From an uncultured Clostridia bacterium (lineage in GTDB: Bacteria; Bacillota; Clostridia; Oscillospirales; Oscillospiraceae), in the NCBI GenBank assembly GCA_946006895.1, contig CAMFZO010000038.1, positions 1 through 9,731 on the forward strand: a stretch of 9,731 bases of DNA. Direction: 5' to 3'. Position 1 is the first letter of the stretch. The number at the start of each line of letters is the position of its first letter. The position numbers and the translations under genes are program-made. The notes beneath the pieces were generated by a model that did no database searches, was not told the DNA's origin, and was given only the letters and a program-made list of their open reading frames with translations. This document shows positions 1 through 7,074 of the stretch, piece after piece.

Positions 1-106
1 GCAGGCTGACCGAGCAGGAAGTTACACCTTTCACGCCTGATACCGCTTTTTCCACTCGGGCGGTACAGGCGGCGCAGCTCATACCGGTTACTGTATATTG
101 CTCCAT
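1..106 (-). CDS. copA: Copper-translocating P-type ATPase, N-terminal fragment (CopA-like)
   Basis: Only the first 35 codons are inside the window; the gene continues off the left edge. The fragment begins MEQYTVTGMSCAAC, which is the first strand and metal loop of a heavy-metal-associated (HMA) domain. GMSCAAC carries the CxxC pair (Cys11 and Cys14) that binds Cu(I) in CopA-type exporters and CopZ chaperones. The ATG at 104-106 is preceded by an in-frame stop (TAA) only two codons upstream, so no longer start is possible. An AAGGAGG ribosome site (122-128) lies about 15 nt upstream, slightly far. The gene starts 22 nt after the csoR stop and shares its transcript. The family role is ATP-driven export of Cu(I) across the cytoplasmic membrane. 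A stand-alone CopZ chaperone (about 70 aa) also starts this way and cannot be excluded from 35 residues; a full CopA is more usual directly after csoR. Confidence 0.78.
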   Translation of the reverse strand, partial: MEQYTVTGMSCAACTARVEKAVSGVKGVTSCSVSL

Positions 107-128
107 AGTTTATTTGTAACGCCTCCTT

Positions 129-437
129 TTATTTCATCAGTTTTTGCAGAGTTGCCACTAACTCGTCAATTACTTCATCCTTGCCGTCACGAATATCTCT
201 GGCAACACATCCTCGAATATGACTTGCCAGCAGCTCCCTATTAAAAGCATTGACCGCAGCGTTCACAGCGGCGGACTGAATTAAAATATCCGCACAGTAG
301 GCATCTTTTTCCACCATTCCGCGAATCCCGCGAATCTGCCCTTCAATTCGGTTTAGGCGGTGAATCAGCTTTTTGCGTTCTTCATCTGAGCGAGCTGTTG
401 TTTTTCCGCAGCATCCGCATTCTTCTTTATCAGACAT
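129..437 (-). CDS. csoR: CsoR-family copper-sensing transcriptional repressor
   Basis: A 102-residue protein of the CsoR/RcnR (DUF156) family, all-helical tetrameric repressors that leave DNA when they bind Cu(I). The family fingerprint is present: RLNRIEGQIRGI (residues 27-38) in helix 1, and the Cu(I) ligand set Cys48 (DAYCADIL), His73 and Cys77 (SHIRGC). This C-H-C pattern separates copper CsoR from the nickel (RcnR), formaldehyde (FrmR) and persulfide (CstR) branches. The length is normal. The N-terminus carries an extra Cys cluster (Cys7, Cys9, Cys10 in ECGCCGK) that is outside the core fold; its role is unknown. The ATG at 435-437 has an AAGGAGGA site (445-452) 7 nt upstream. The gene is first in an operon with the HMA/CopA gene, and its own promoter holds two matching palindromes, so autoregulation is very likely. 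Confidence 0.93.
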   Translation of the reverse strand: MSDKEECGCCGKTTARSDEERKKLIHRLNRIEGQIRGIRGMVEKDAYCADILIQSAAVNAAVNAFNRELLASHIRGCVARDIRDGKDEVIDELVATLQKLMK

Positions 438-454
438 CGTAACATCCTCCTTAT

Positions 455-504
455 ATACCCCGGCGGGGTATTATCATTATATACCCTGACGGGGTATATG
501 TCAA
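455..504 (-). promoter_or_regulatory. csoR-copA promoter with two CsoR-type operators
   Basis: Read on the minus strand, -35 TTGACA (499-504) and -10 TATAAT (476-481) are both perfect consensus with a 17-bp spacer; the start site is expected near 469. Operator 2 is a palindrome with 8-nt arms ATATACCC/GGGTATAT around 5 nt (479-499) and fills the spacer, also touching both hexamers. Operator 1 has arms ATACCCC/GGGGTAT around GGC (455-471) and covers the expected start site, ending just before the csoR ribosome site. Both match the known CsoR operator style (TACCC ... GGGTA). Centres are 26 bp apart. The layout predicts strong repression without copper and very strong transcription once CsoR is released. 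Confidence 0.9.
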
Positions 505-536
505 TAGGAAAACAGCATATCCGAGAATGTGATACG

Positions 537-567
537 GATTCCTGATGAAACTTTTTCATCAAGAATC
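537..567. repeat. 31-bp near-perfect inverted repeat upstream of the csoR promoter
   Basis: GATTC, one unpaired base, then TGATGAAA (543-550), loop CTT (551-553), TTTCATCA (554-561), one unpaired base, and GAATC (563-567). Thirteen of 14 arm positions pair. Neither strand has a T-run directly after it, so it is not a typical intrinsic terminator. It lies 33 bp upstream of the csoR -35 element. It could be a protein-binding site or a remnant of a mobile or repeat element; no function can be assigned. Confidence 0.55.
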
Positions 568-571
568 AGTA

Positions 572-611
572 TTAAAAGAAAGAGTGTAACCCCATATTAC
601 TGAGGTTACAC
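572..611 (-). terminator. Probable intrinsic terminator of the ECF-methyltransferase-GNAT operon
   Basis: On the minus strand GTGTAACC (604-611) and GGTTACAC (584-591) form an 8-bp stem with a 12-nt loop, followed by the T-rich tract TCTTTCTTTT (574-583). The stem has only moderate GC and the tract is interrupted by C residues, so termination may be partial. It lies about 115 nt after the GNAT stop codon and before the csoR promoter, the expected place to separate two co-directional operons. Confidence 0.5.
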
Positions 612-725
612 ATCGTTTCTAAAATACTTCCTTATTAACCCGGGGCCAAAACCGCTGCGTTTTTGTGAGTAACAGTATTCTGCCCGCCGCGGATGGCCTT
701 GCGAAAAAACGGAGAGACAAGGCCG
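612..725. other. Gene-less spacer containing a post-stop hairpin
   Basis: No plausible coding sequence. Directly after the GNAT stop, GGCCTTG (695-701) and CAAGGCC (718-724) form a 7-bp stem with a 16-nt loop. There is no T-run after it on the minus strand, so it is more likely a 3' transcript-stabilising hairpin than a terminator. Composition changes here, around 640-690, from the AT-richer copper block to GC-rich sequence. Confidence 0.4.
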
Positions 726-1247
726 TCAGCCCTGGCGATACACCCGCCGGTAGAGCAGCGCCTTGATGCGCTGAAATTCCTCTTCGCTGACCGGTCCGCC
801 GGAGGTCATGATCCGCAGGGGAACGGCGCTGCGCCCCTTGGAGATAGGCGGCTGGAGATAGGGGTATGGGTTGAGAAAAAACCCGTTGCGCTCATAAAAG
901 CCGATCCGTCTGGCGGCGAGGCCCGTCTCCGGCAGCTCCACCTCAAGGCAGACCGTTTTGCCCGCCTGTTCGACCAGCTCCTTCAGCATCCTTGCGCCCA
1001 GACCGCCGTTGCGGCACTGGGGTGCCACGGCAAAATGCTCCAGAAACACCACGGGTTCCAATTCCCACACCGCGAGAAAGGCCGCAATATCCTCCGGCCC
1101 GGGAGCTTTGCAGACATAGATCCGATAGGCCGGATCCTCCAGCAGCGCCCTCTGCTCGTCAAAGGGCCGCCGCTCGTCCACGGGAAAACTCGCCTCCATG
1201 ATCCGGTAGACCCGGTCAAATTCTTCGTTTCGCAGTTGTTCCAGCAT
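726..1247 (-). CDS. GNAT-family N-acetyltransferase
   Basis: A 173-residue protein of the GNAT fold, which transfers an acetyl group from acetyl-CoA to an amine of a small molecule or protein. The acetyl-CoA pyrophosphate loop (motif A) is visible as VAPQCRNGGLGARML (residues 74-88), matching the V-x-P-x-x-R/Q-x-x-G-x-G/A pattern. It follows the strand LEHFAV. Motif B is GFYERNGF (116-123), the usual end of the core fold. The length is normal. The ATG at 1245-1247 has a GGAG site (1255-1258) 7 nt upstream. It is the last gene of the operon, 64 nt after the methyltransferase stop. The substrate cannot be told from sequence; the neighbours hint at modification of a small molecule. The fold assignment is firm, the function is not. 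Confidence 0.85.
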   Translation of the reverse strand: MLEQLRNEEFDRVYRIMEASFPVDERRPFDEQRALLEDPAYRIYVCKAPGPEDIAAFLAVWELEPVVFLEHFAVAPQCRNGGLGARMLKELVEQAGKTVCLEVELPETGLAARRIGFYERNGFFLNPYPYLQPPISKGRSAVPLRIMTSGGPVSEEEFQRIKALLYRRVYRQG

Positions 1248-1311
1248 GATTTTTCTCCGTCAACCGTGTTATGGCTATCCTGCCCGCGCGGGGCGTTTTG
1301 TATTCCCGGCA

Positions 1312-1890
1312 TCAAAGCTTGCGTCCGGCAACCTGGTACATCCGCTCGTCGGAAATCACCGTGTCCACGTCAAAATACGGCGCGAAAAGGGCCGCCAGCT
1401 CGTTCTCCTCCAAAAGATCGACGGAGACGCGGCTGGCTGTGCCGGAGTGGTGATGGTTCAGCATTTCCCGACTCATGCCGTGGGCGACGGAGAGCCTGCC
1501 GCCGGGCTTGACCCACCGGGCAAGGCAGCCGATCAGCCGAGCCGGGTCGGGGAAGTGGGGGAAGGCGTTGTAGATCATAATGACGTCAAAGCAGCGCTCA
1601 AAGACCGTCTGCTCCACGTCGCCGCAGAGAATGCGCACCTCGGGGAATTTCTGCTGTGCAATCTTCACCATCTCCGGCGATATGTCGACGGCGGTGAGGG
1701 AGGCGACACCCCGCTGCAGGTAATCGGAGAACAGGACCCCGGTGCCGCAGGCTACGTCCAGCACGTCGACGCCAGCCCGTACACCGGCATTGTCCAAAAT
1801 GGCGGAGATCACCGCCTCGTTGCGCACCAGACCCACGTCCCAGGAGGGCGCGCAGCGGTCAAAAAATCGGATCACTTCCTGCTGTTCCAT
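1312..1890 (-). CDS. Class I SAM-dependent methyltransferase
   Basis: A 192-residue Rossmann-fold methyltransferase of the Methyltransf_11/25 (UbiE-like) group. Motif I is VLDVACGTG (43-51), which binds S-adenosylmethionine. The acidic residue that holds the ribose is Asp69 in AVDIS. GDVE (90-93) matches the adenine-side motif, FDVIMIYNAFPHF (101-113) the motif IV region, and WVKPGGRLSVAH (126-137) the strand 5 region. The N-terminal FDRCAPSWD resembles the lid helix of UbiE-type enzymes. A His-rich stretch HHHSG (146-150) lies in the variable substrate region. The ATG at 1888-1890 follows the S-component stop by 9 nt, and the GAGGT ribosome site (1897-1901) overlaps that stop codon (TGAGGT), so translation is likely coupled. 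Substrate unknown; it may act on the compound imported by the upstream ECF transporter, which is inference. Confidence 0.88.
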   Translation of the reverse strand: MEQQEVIRFFDRCAPSWDVGLVRNEAVISAILDNAGVRAGVDVLDVACGTGVLFSDYLQRGVASLTAVDISPEMVKIAQQKFPEVRILCGDVEQTVFERCFDVIMIYNAFPHFPDPARLIGCLARWVKPGGRLSVAHGMSREMLNHHHSGTASRVSVDLLEENELAALFAPYFDVDTVISDERMYQVAGRKL

Positions 1891-1899
1891 AAAAATACC

Positions 1900-2463
1900 T
1901 CACGTTACTGCCCTGGGATAGCGCTCCGGGATCAGCTTCGCCTTCATCAGGGTAAAAACAAGGGTCGGCAGCAGCACGAGCTGGATGAGAATGCCCGGCA
2001 GGCTCTCGACAAAATAGGTGGTCGCCAGCAGGCCGATGGAAAGCTCCGTCATGCCGGAGGCACCGCTGAGATAGAACAGCGCCTTTGCCGCGCCGCCGAC
2101 GATACGGCCCAGGAGCATGGCGCACAGTAGGGCAATATAGAGGTCGGCGTATGTGCTTCTGGTGCGGACGAAGCGGAGCAGCAGTCCGCTGACAAGACCG
2201 TAGACGCACAGCTCCGGGACCATGGAAACAAGGCCCGTCGCCGAGGGCATGCCCGACAGAACGCAGGAGAGCACCGGTCCTGCCACGCCGCAGAAGGCGC
2301 CGTAGCTCCATCCGCAGATCAGGCCGCAGAGGAGAACGGGAATGTGCATGGGCAGGAAGACCGTGCCCGCGCCAAAGGCGTGAAAGGCCAGGGGCAGGAT
2401 ATAACACAGCGCGATGCAGACCGCGCAAATACAGGCTCGTTTGACAGATGACATTTCTTTCAT
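1900..2463 (-). CDS. ECF transporter S component (substrate-binding membrane subunit)
   Basis: A 187-residue, six-helix membrane protein of the ECF S-component type (PF12822-like). These subunits bind a vitamin or other micronutrient and dock on the shared EcfA/EcfA'/EcfT energising module, usually encoded elsewhere, as must be the case here. Hydrophobic helices lie near residues 10-27, 41-52, 54-72, 79-99, 107-131 and 152-174. Helix 1 has the small-residue motif Ala10-xxx-Ala14 that contacts EcfT in this family. FLPMHIPVLLCGLICG (36-51) and the later GMPSATGL and MVPELCVYGL stretches are typical of vitamin-type S components. The ATG at 2461-2463 has a GGAGGT site (2469-2474) 5 nt upstream. 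It heads the operon with the methyltransferase and GNAT genes. I cannot identify the substrate from the sequence. Confidence 0.85.
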   Translation of the reverse strand: MKEMSSVKRACICAVCIALCYILPLAFHAFGAGTVFLPMHIPVLLCGLICGWSYGAFCGVAGPVLSCVLSGMPSATGLVSMVPELCVYGLVSGLLLRFVRTRSTYADLYIALLCAMLLGRIVGGAAKALFYLSGASGMTELSIGLLATTYFVESLPGILIQLVLLPTLVFTLMKAKLIPERYPRAVT

Positions 2464-2488
2464 AAGCTACCTCCGAAAAAACAATTCT

Positions 2489-2530
2489 ATTTTAATGTGT
2501 CCCGGCCGGTTTCACAAGCCCCCATGGGGG
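2489..2530 (-). promoter_or_regulatory. Promoter of the ECF operon with abutting C5-AT-G5 palindrome
   Basis: On the minus strand, -35 TTGTGA (2512-2517) and -10 TAAAAT (2489-2494) are 17 bp apart; the start site is expected near 2482, giving a 5' leader of about 19 nt. Directly upstream of the -35 lies the perfect palindrome CCCCCATGGGGG (2519-2530), read as CCCCCATGGGGGCTTG into the -35. The same 16-nt string occurs at the SLH-gene promoter. The first C is 13 nt before the TTG. The palindrome is probably a regulator-binding site centred near -42.5. Confidence 0.7.
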
Positions 2531-2558
2531 ATATCCGGCGAAAAAAGTCAGAAAAGAA

Positions 2559-2600
2559 CCCCCGGTGGGGGTTGTCCGTTGCCCGGGGATTCGGTATCAT
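2559..2600 (+). promoter_or_regulatory. Promoter of the MoxR operon with abutting C5-GGT-G5 palindrome
   Basis: -35 TTGTCC (2572-2577) and -10 TATCAT (2595-2600) are separated by 17 bp; the expected start site is near 2607. The palindrome CCCCC-GGT-GGGGG (2559-2571, extended to AACCCCC/GGGGGTT at 2557-2573) abuts the -35, again with 13 nt from its first C to the TTG. It faces the ECF promoter; the two palindrome centres are about 40 bp apart, close to four helical turns, with an AT-rich linker (2531-2558) between them. Confidence 0.68.
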
Positions 2601-2634
2601 AAAAGCCGTATCAACAAGGAAACAGGTGAAGCCA

Positions 2635-3566
<932 letters not shown>

Positions 3567-3570
<4 letters not shown>

Positions 3571-4709
3571 AAATGTGGAAGCGCCGCCTCATATGGGCCC
3601 TGACGGTGGTCCTCACCGCCGGACTGTATTTTTTTGACAATCACGCGGGAACGCTGCTTCTGCTTTTGACGAGCATCCTGCTGCCACTGGCGGGCTTTCT
3701 GGCGCTGCTGTGCCCTCTGTCCGCCGGGCTGACGGTGCAGAGGGCGGCGGGGAAGGGACAACTGGCAGTGGGCCGCCTTTCCCTGAAAAACGGCGGCATC
3801 CTTCCCAGTGCCCGGGTGCGCCTGGACATAGCCTGCCGCAACCTGCGCACGGGCCAGTGCGTAACGGAGACGGTCAAGGGGTGGCTGCCGCCCCGACGCT
3901 GCCGTGAGACGGAATTTACCCTGCGCTGCCGGCACTGCGGAAGGATCCGCCTGGAGATCACCGGCGTAACGGTCTGCGACCTGTTTGGGCTGGTAAAGCG
4001 GCGCAGAGCCTGCCAGGCAGGCGCGGCCTTTACGGTGCTCCCGGACCTGTTTGAGCCGGAGGTGGTGCCGGAAAGCAGCGCCGTTTCCCTGCCGGACAGC
4101 GACACCTATTCCGCCGACCGCCCGGGAAGCGACCCGGGCGAGACCTTTGCCGTGCGGGAGTACGTGCCGGGAGACCCCCTCCGGACGATCCACTGGAAGC
4201 TCTCGGAAAAGACGGACAGGCTCATGGTCCGCGAATTCGGGCAGCCTGTGGTGAACGAGGTGCTGCTTCTGCTGGAGACCGCCGGAAAGAAGGATGCGGC
4301 AGTGCAGGACGCCGTGACGGAGGTGTTTGCCTCTCTGTCCGCCGCGCTGCTTACCCGGGGCTGTGCCCACCAGGTCGGCTGGCAGGGAGAGGACGGCGCT
4401 CTGTGCCTCCAAACCCTTGCACAGCCGGAGGAGCTGGGGCCGATGCTGGAAGAACTGCTCTGCCTGCCGCCCCGGGAGGACGGCTCCGTGGCCCGGTGCT
4501 TCAGCGCCCAAAGCCCCCACTGCGGCTTTGCCCATGTGCTGGTGGTGGCGTCCCGGGTCCCGGCCGGACTGCGGGAGCTTGTGAGCGGCAACCGGGTGAC
4601 GCTGCTGCTGTGCGGCGGCGGAACGGAGGGGCTGCAGCCCGACGGCACCTACGCCGTTTCCTTTGACGCCGGGGACTATGAACGTACCCTGGGCCGGCTG
4701 GAGGTGTAG
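3567..4709 (+). CDS. DUF58 domain protein, membrane-anchored MoxR partner
   Basis: A 380-residue protein. Two hydrophobic helices (about 7-23 and 28-50) anchor it. An immunoglobulin-like stretch follows (55-145), ending in a pattern typical of the family: the GRIRLEITGVTVCDLFGL segment at 125-142. The DUF58 signature lies at 196-224, with key elements VREYVPGDPLRTIHWK (196-211) and the downstream REF. The rest (230-375) resembles the VWA-like half of DUF58 proteins, which MoxR ATPases are thought to remodel. Its start codon overlaps the MoxR stop (ATGA), so translation is coupled; a second ATG two codons on is possible. The MoxR-DUF58-membrane protein trio is common across bacteria and is tied to envelope integrity, but its biochemical role is not settled. 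Four cysteines cluster at 90, 98, 112 and 121, with another at 124; no known motif. Confidence 0.9.
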
Positions 4710-4711
4710 AC

Positions 4712-5842
4712 ATGGAGCTTTGCTTCCGGGAGACAAAAAAACCGGGGCTGTTTCCGCGCTTTCGGGACGCGCTGCTTTTCTCAGCCCTCTGGTGCGCGGC
4801 CCTTGCCGCAGCCCGACTGCTTGACTGCCTGCCCTATGCCCTGACGGGGCTTGTGCCGCTGCTTGTTCTCTCCTTCCTGCCGAAAAGGGCGCGGCGGATA
4901 GCGGCGGCTGCCCTGCTTGCTCTGAGCCTGGGCTTTTTCGCTATTCGCTTTGCTTCTGTTCTGAACGGTCTGAAAATGCTTGCCAATCAGATGTTTAGCG
5001 TCAGCGAAAGCTGTCAAGCCTATAAGTATGATTATTTTTCCGTGACGGACTCGGCCGCCTCCCTCCGCGAGGGGCTTGTGTTTGTCTCACTTCTTACCGC
5101 GTTGGCGGTCTTTCTGCGCGCTGGACCTGCCCTTACTGCCCTGCTCTGGGCGGCTCAGGCATATTTCGGCGTGACGCCGCCGGGATTTTGGCTGGCGCTG
5201 CTCCTGCTTGCCGCCGCGCTGTGCTTTATGCCGGGGGAGGGCCTCTGGCTGCACAGTCTGCTGGCTGTAAGTTTGACGGCGCTGATCGCCCTGGGCGTGT
5301 TTTTCCTTGCGCCCGGGACGAATCCGTCTCTCTCTGGCGCGGAGGAGGTGGTTCGCGACCGCCTTGCCGTCCACAGCATTTTTTATGAGCGGACCCCGGA
5401 GCTTACGGAAACGCCGGAGCCGGAAACGGAGCAGCCGGATGTGCAGGAGCTGCAGCCCGACCGGGCTGTGGATAAGAAAGAGATCAACGTGCTGTTTTAT
5501 GCTCTGGCGCTGCTGACCCTGCTTTTGCTCTTTGTTCCGGCGGTTTTCCGGGACCGCGCCCGGAAAAAGCGGGAAAAAAACCGTGCGGGCTTTGCGGACC
5601 CGGACTGCGCCGCGGCGATCCGCGCCATGTATCTGCACAGCCGAAAATGGCTGCAACTCAGGCCCATGGAAACGCCCGGGGACATTCAGGACCTGTGGCT
5701 GGAGGCGGCCTACAGCGACCATGCGCTCACCCCGGCACAGAGGGCGCGTATGGAGGAATACCTGACCCGGGTGGAACAGACCGTCTGGGACGCCGCCGGG
5801 AAACGGGAGCGCCTGCGCATCCGCTACCGCCTGTGTCTGTAG
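4712..5842 (+). CDS. Polytopic membrane protein, TgpA/DUF4129-like without a transglutaminase domain
   Basis: A 376-residue protein in the operon slot normally filled by a TgpA-type transglutaminase-like membrane protein. Predicted helices lie near 20-36, 42-57, 63-84, 121-137, 139-154, 158-173 and 178-200. An acidic, Pro/Glu/Thr-rich loop (228-250, ETPEPETEQP) follows, then a last helix (259-279). The basic C-terminal tail (280-376) is helical and resembles DUF4129: it contains METPGDIQDLWLEAAY (319-334) and ALTPAQRARMEEY (338-350). Family members of 600 or more residues carry a Cys-His-Asp transglutaminase core in the extracellular loop before the last helix; here that loop is about 58 residues and has no such core. 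The ATG (4712) begins 2 nt after the DUF58 stop, with GGAGGTG (4699-4705) 6 nt upstream. Likely partner of the MoxR/DUF58 pair at the membrane; function not established. Confidence 0.75.
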   Translation: MELCFRETKKPGLFPRFRDALLFSALWCAALAAARLLDCLPYALTGLVPLLVLSFLPKRARRIAAAALLALSLGFFAIRFASVLNGLKMLANQMFSVSESCQAYKYDYFSVTDSAASLREGLVFVSLLTALAVFLRAGPALTALLWAAQAYFGVTPPGFWLALLLLAAALCFMPGEGLWLHSLLAVSLTALIALGVFFLAPGTNPSLSGAEEVVRDRLAVHSIFYERTPELTETPEPETEQPDVQELQPDRAVDKKEINVLFYALALLTLLLLFVPAVFRDRARKKREKNRAGFADPDCAAAIRAMYLHSRKWLQLRPMETPGDIQDLWLEAAYSDHALTPAQRARMEEYLTRVEQTVWDAAGKRERLRIRYRLCL

Positions 5843-5864
5843 GGCGGCGATGTAAGGAGAACAC

Positions 5865-7070
5865 ATGATGAAAAAATTTCTTGTCTGCTTTATGGCGGCG
5901 GTTCTTCTGCTGCTTTTGGGAGGCTGCCGCCGCAGGATCATGCCGGAGGCGGAGCAGGTGATCTACGAGACCTACCTGCAGCAGACAACCGAGCCTTCTG
6001 AGACGCCGGACGAGCCTGCCACGGAGGAGACGCAGCCGCCTTCTGTCCCGGAGACAGAGCCGCCTGTGCAGGAGCCGGATGAGACGGCTTCCGCAGAGCA
6101 GACGACAGCAGCGACCCGGCCTGCCGAGGGCGGCGATCCGGGGCCCCAGGAGCCGACACAGCCGCCGCAGCCCACGGAGATCACGGTCACGCTGAACGCC
6201 AATCAGGGCCAATGCGCCGTCGAGACGGTCGCTGCGCAGGTGGGCGCGGCCTACGGCGATTTGCCTGATGCCACCCGCGGCGGCTATACCTTTACCGGCT
6301 GGTATGACCGCAAAAACGGCGGCACACGCATCGACAGCGCTACGGTGGTGACACTGACGGCGGATCACACCCTCTACGCCCACTGGGCGGCACGTGCCGG
6401 CTACGCGGTGCACTTCGACCCCAACGGCGGCAGGCTTTCCTCCGACGAGAGGGAACGGCTCGTCTACAGCGGCGATGTCTACGGCGACCTGCCCGTGCCG
6501 ACCCGCCGGGGCTACAGCTTTAACGGCTGGTTTACGGCGGCAGACGGCGGCACACAGGTCCGGACCGAAGACTGCTTTTCGGGCAGCGAAAATCAGACCC
6601 TCTATGCCCAATGGACCTACGATCCCTATGACTACTGGTCCTTCGTCCTGGAGAACACCACGGAGCAGGTCTATAGCTGCCAGCAGCGTTCCGTCTATCT
6701 GGAGTTCGACGCAGACAATGTGACGACGAATTACTGCGCGCTGATCTCCGCCACCGGCTCATATAACGTGGCACAGAACCGGGAGGACATGAACGTGACG
6801 GACGAATGGGTCATGGAAAAGGGCCCCGATGTCATTGTCAAGGTCGTCAGCGACATGGGGGCGGCAGGCGCGTCCTACGGCGCTATGACGGCCCGATTCC
6901 CCGGTTGCCGTGTTCTCATCGTGCCGGGTGAAGCGGTCTACGGCAGCGCCGCCCAGACGCTTTACTATCAGCTCTGCTTCGGCAAACTCCTTTACCCGGA
7001 GTGGTATGCCGAGGTGGATACGGCGGTTGTCGCCGCCGAGCTGGGTACCGGCGGCAGCATCTACGGATAA
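5865..7070 (+). CDS. Lipoprotein with two InlB-type repeats and a substrate-binding-protein-like C-terminus
   Basis: A 401-residue surface lipoprotein. The signal peptide ends in the lipobox LGGC, so Cys21 would be lipidated. Residues 38-104 are an acidic Pro/Thr/Glu-rich spacer suited to crossing the cell wall. Two InlB B-type (Flg_new, Listeria-Bacteroides) repeats follow at 105-175 and 179-252. Each has an NxGG-type strand, a GY-F-GW motif (GGYTFTGWYD, RGYSFNGWFT), GGT, and an ending TLYAHW or TLYAQW. Residues 256-401 resemble the C-terminal lobe of class III substrate-binding proteins (FecB/BtuF type): EWVMEKGPDVIVKVV (314-328) fits the 'kPDvIi' segment and LYYQLCFGKLLYPEW (366-380) the final helix. 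The N-terminal lobe is absent. AAGGAG (5854-5859) lies 5 nt from ATG 5865; ATG 5868 is equally possible. It is the last gene of the MoxR operon, 22 nt after the previous stop. Lipoprotein and repeats are firm; the binding-protein reading is tentative. Confidence 0.82.
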   Translation: MMKKFLVCFMAAVLLLLLGGCRRRIMPEAEQVIYETYLQQTTEPSETPDEPATEETQPPSVPETEPPVQEPDETASAEQTTAATRPAEGGDPGPQEPTQPPQPTEITVTLNANQGQCAVETVAAQVGAAYGDLPDATRGGYTFTGWYDRKNGGTRIDSATVVTLTADHTLYAHWAARAGYAVHFDPNGGRLSSDERERLVYSGDVYGDLPVPTRRGYSFNGWFTAADGGTQVRTEDCFSGSENQTLYAQWTYDPYDYWSFVLENTTEQVYSCQQRSVYLEFDADNVTTNYCALISATGSYNVAQNREDMNVTDEWVMEKGPDVIVKVVSDMGAAGASYGAMTARFPGCRVLIVPGEAVYGSAAQTLYYQLCFGKLLYPEWYAEVDTAVVAAELGTGGSIYG

Positions 7071-7074
7071 TGGA

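Noticed and set aside
365..562. A 65-codon minus-strand open frame overlapping the csoR start and promoter
   Set aside because: It covers the csoR promoter and operators, is out of frame with csoR, and has no ribosome site.
1281..1304. GC-rich hairpin GCCC-GCGC-GGGC followed by TTTT on the plus strand, as a terminator
   Set aside because: No plus-strand gene precedes it, and on the minus strand, where the operon runs, there is no T-run after it. The operon genes on both sides are likely co-transcribed.
693..2130. Plus-strand open frames (693-1511 and 1246-2130) over the GNAT and methyltransferase genes
   Set aside because: The minus-strand frames carry clear GNAT and SAM-binding motifs with ribosome sites; the plus frames have neither.
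2497..2634. A longer start for the MoxR gene (46 extra residues)
   Set aside because: It would begin inside the ECF promoter and translate both palindromes and the MoxR -10; no ribosome site precedes it, and the family N-terminus matches the start at 2635.
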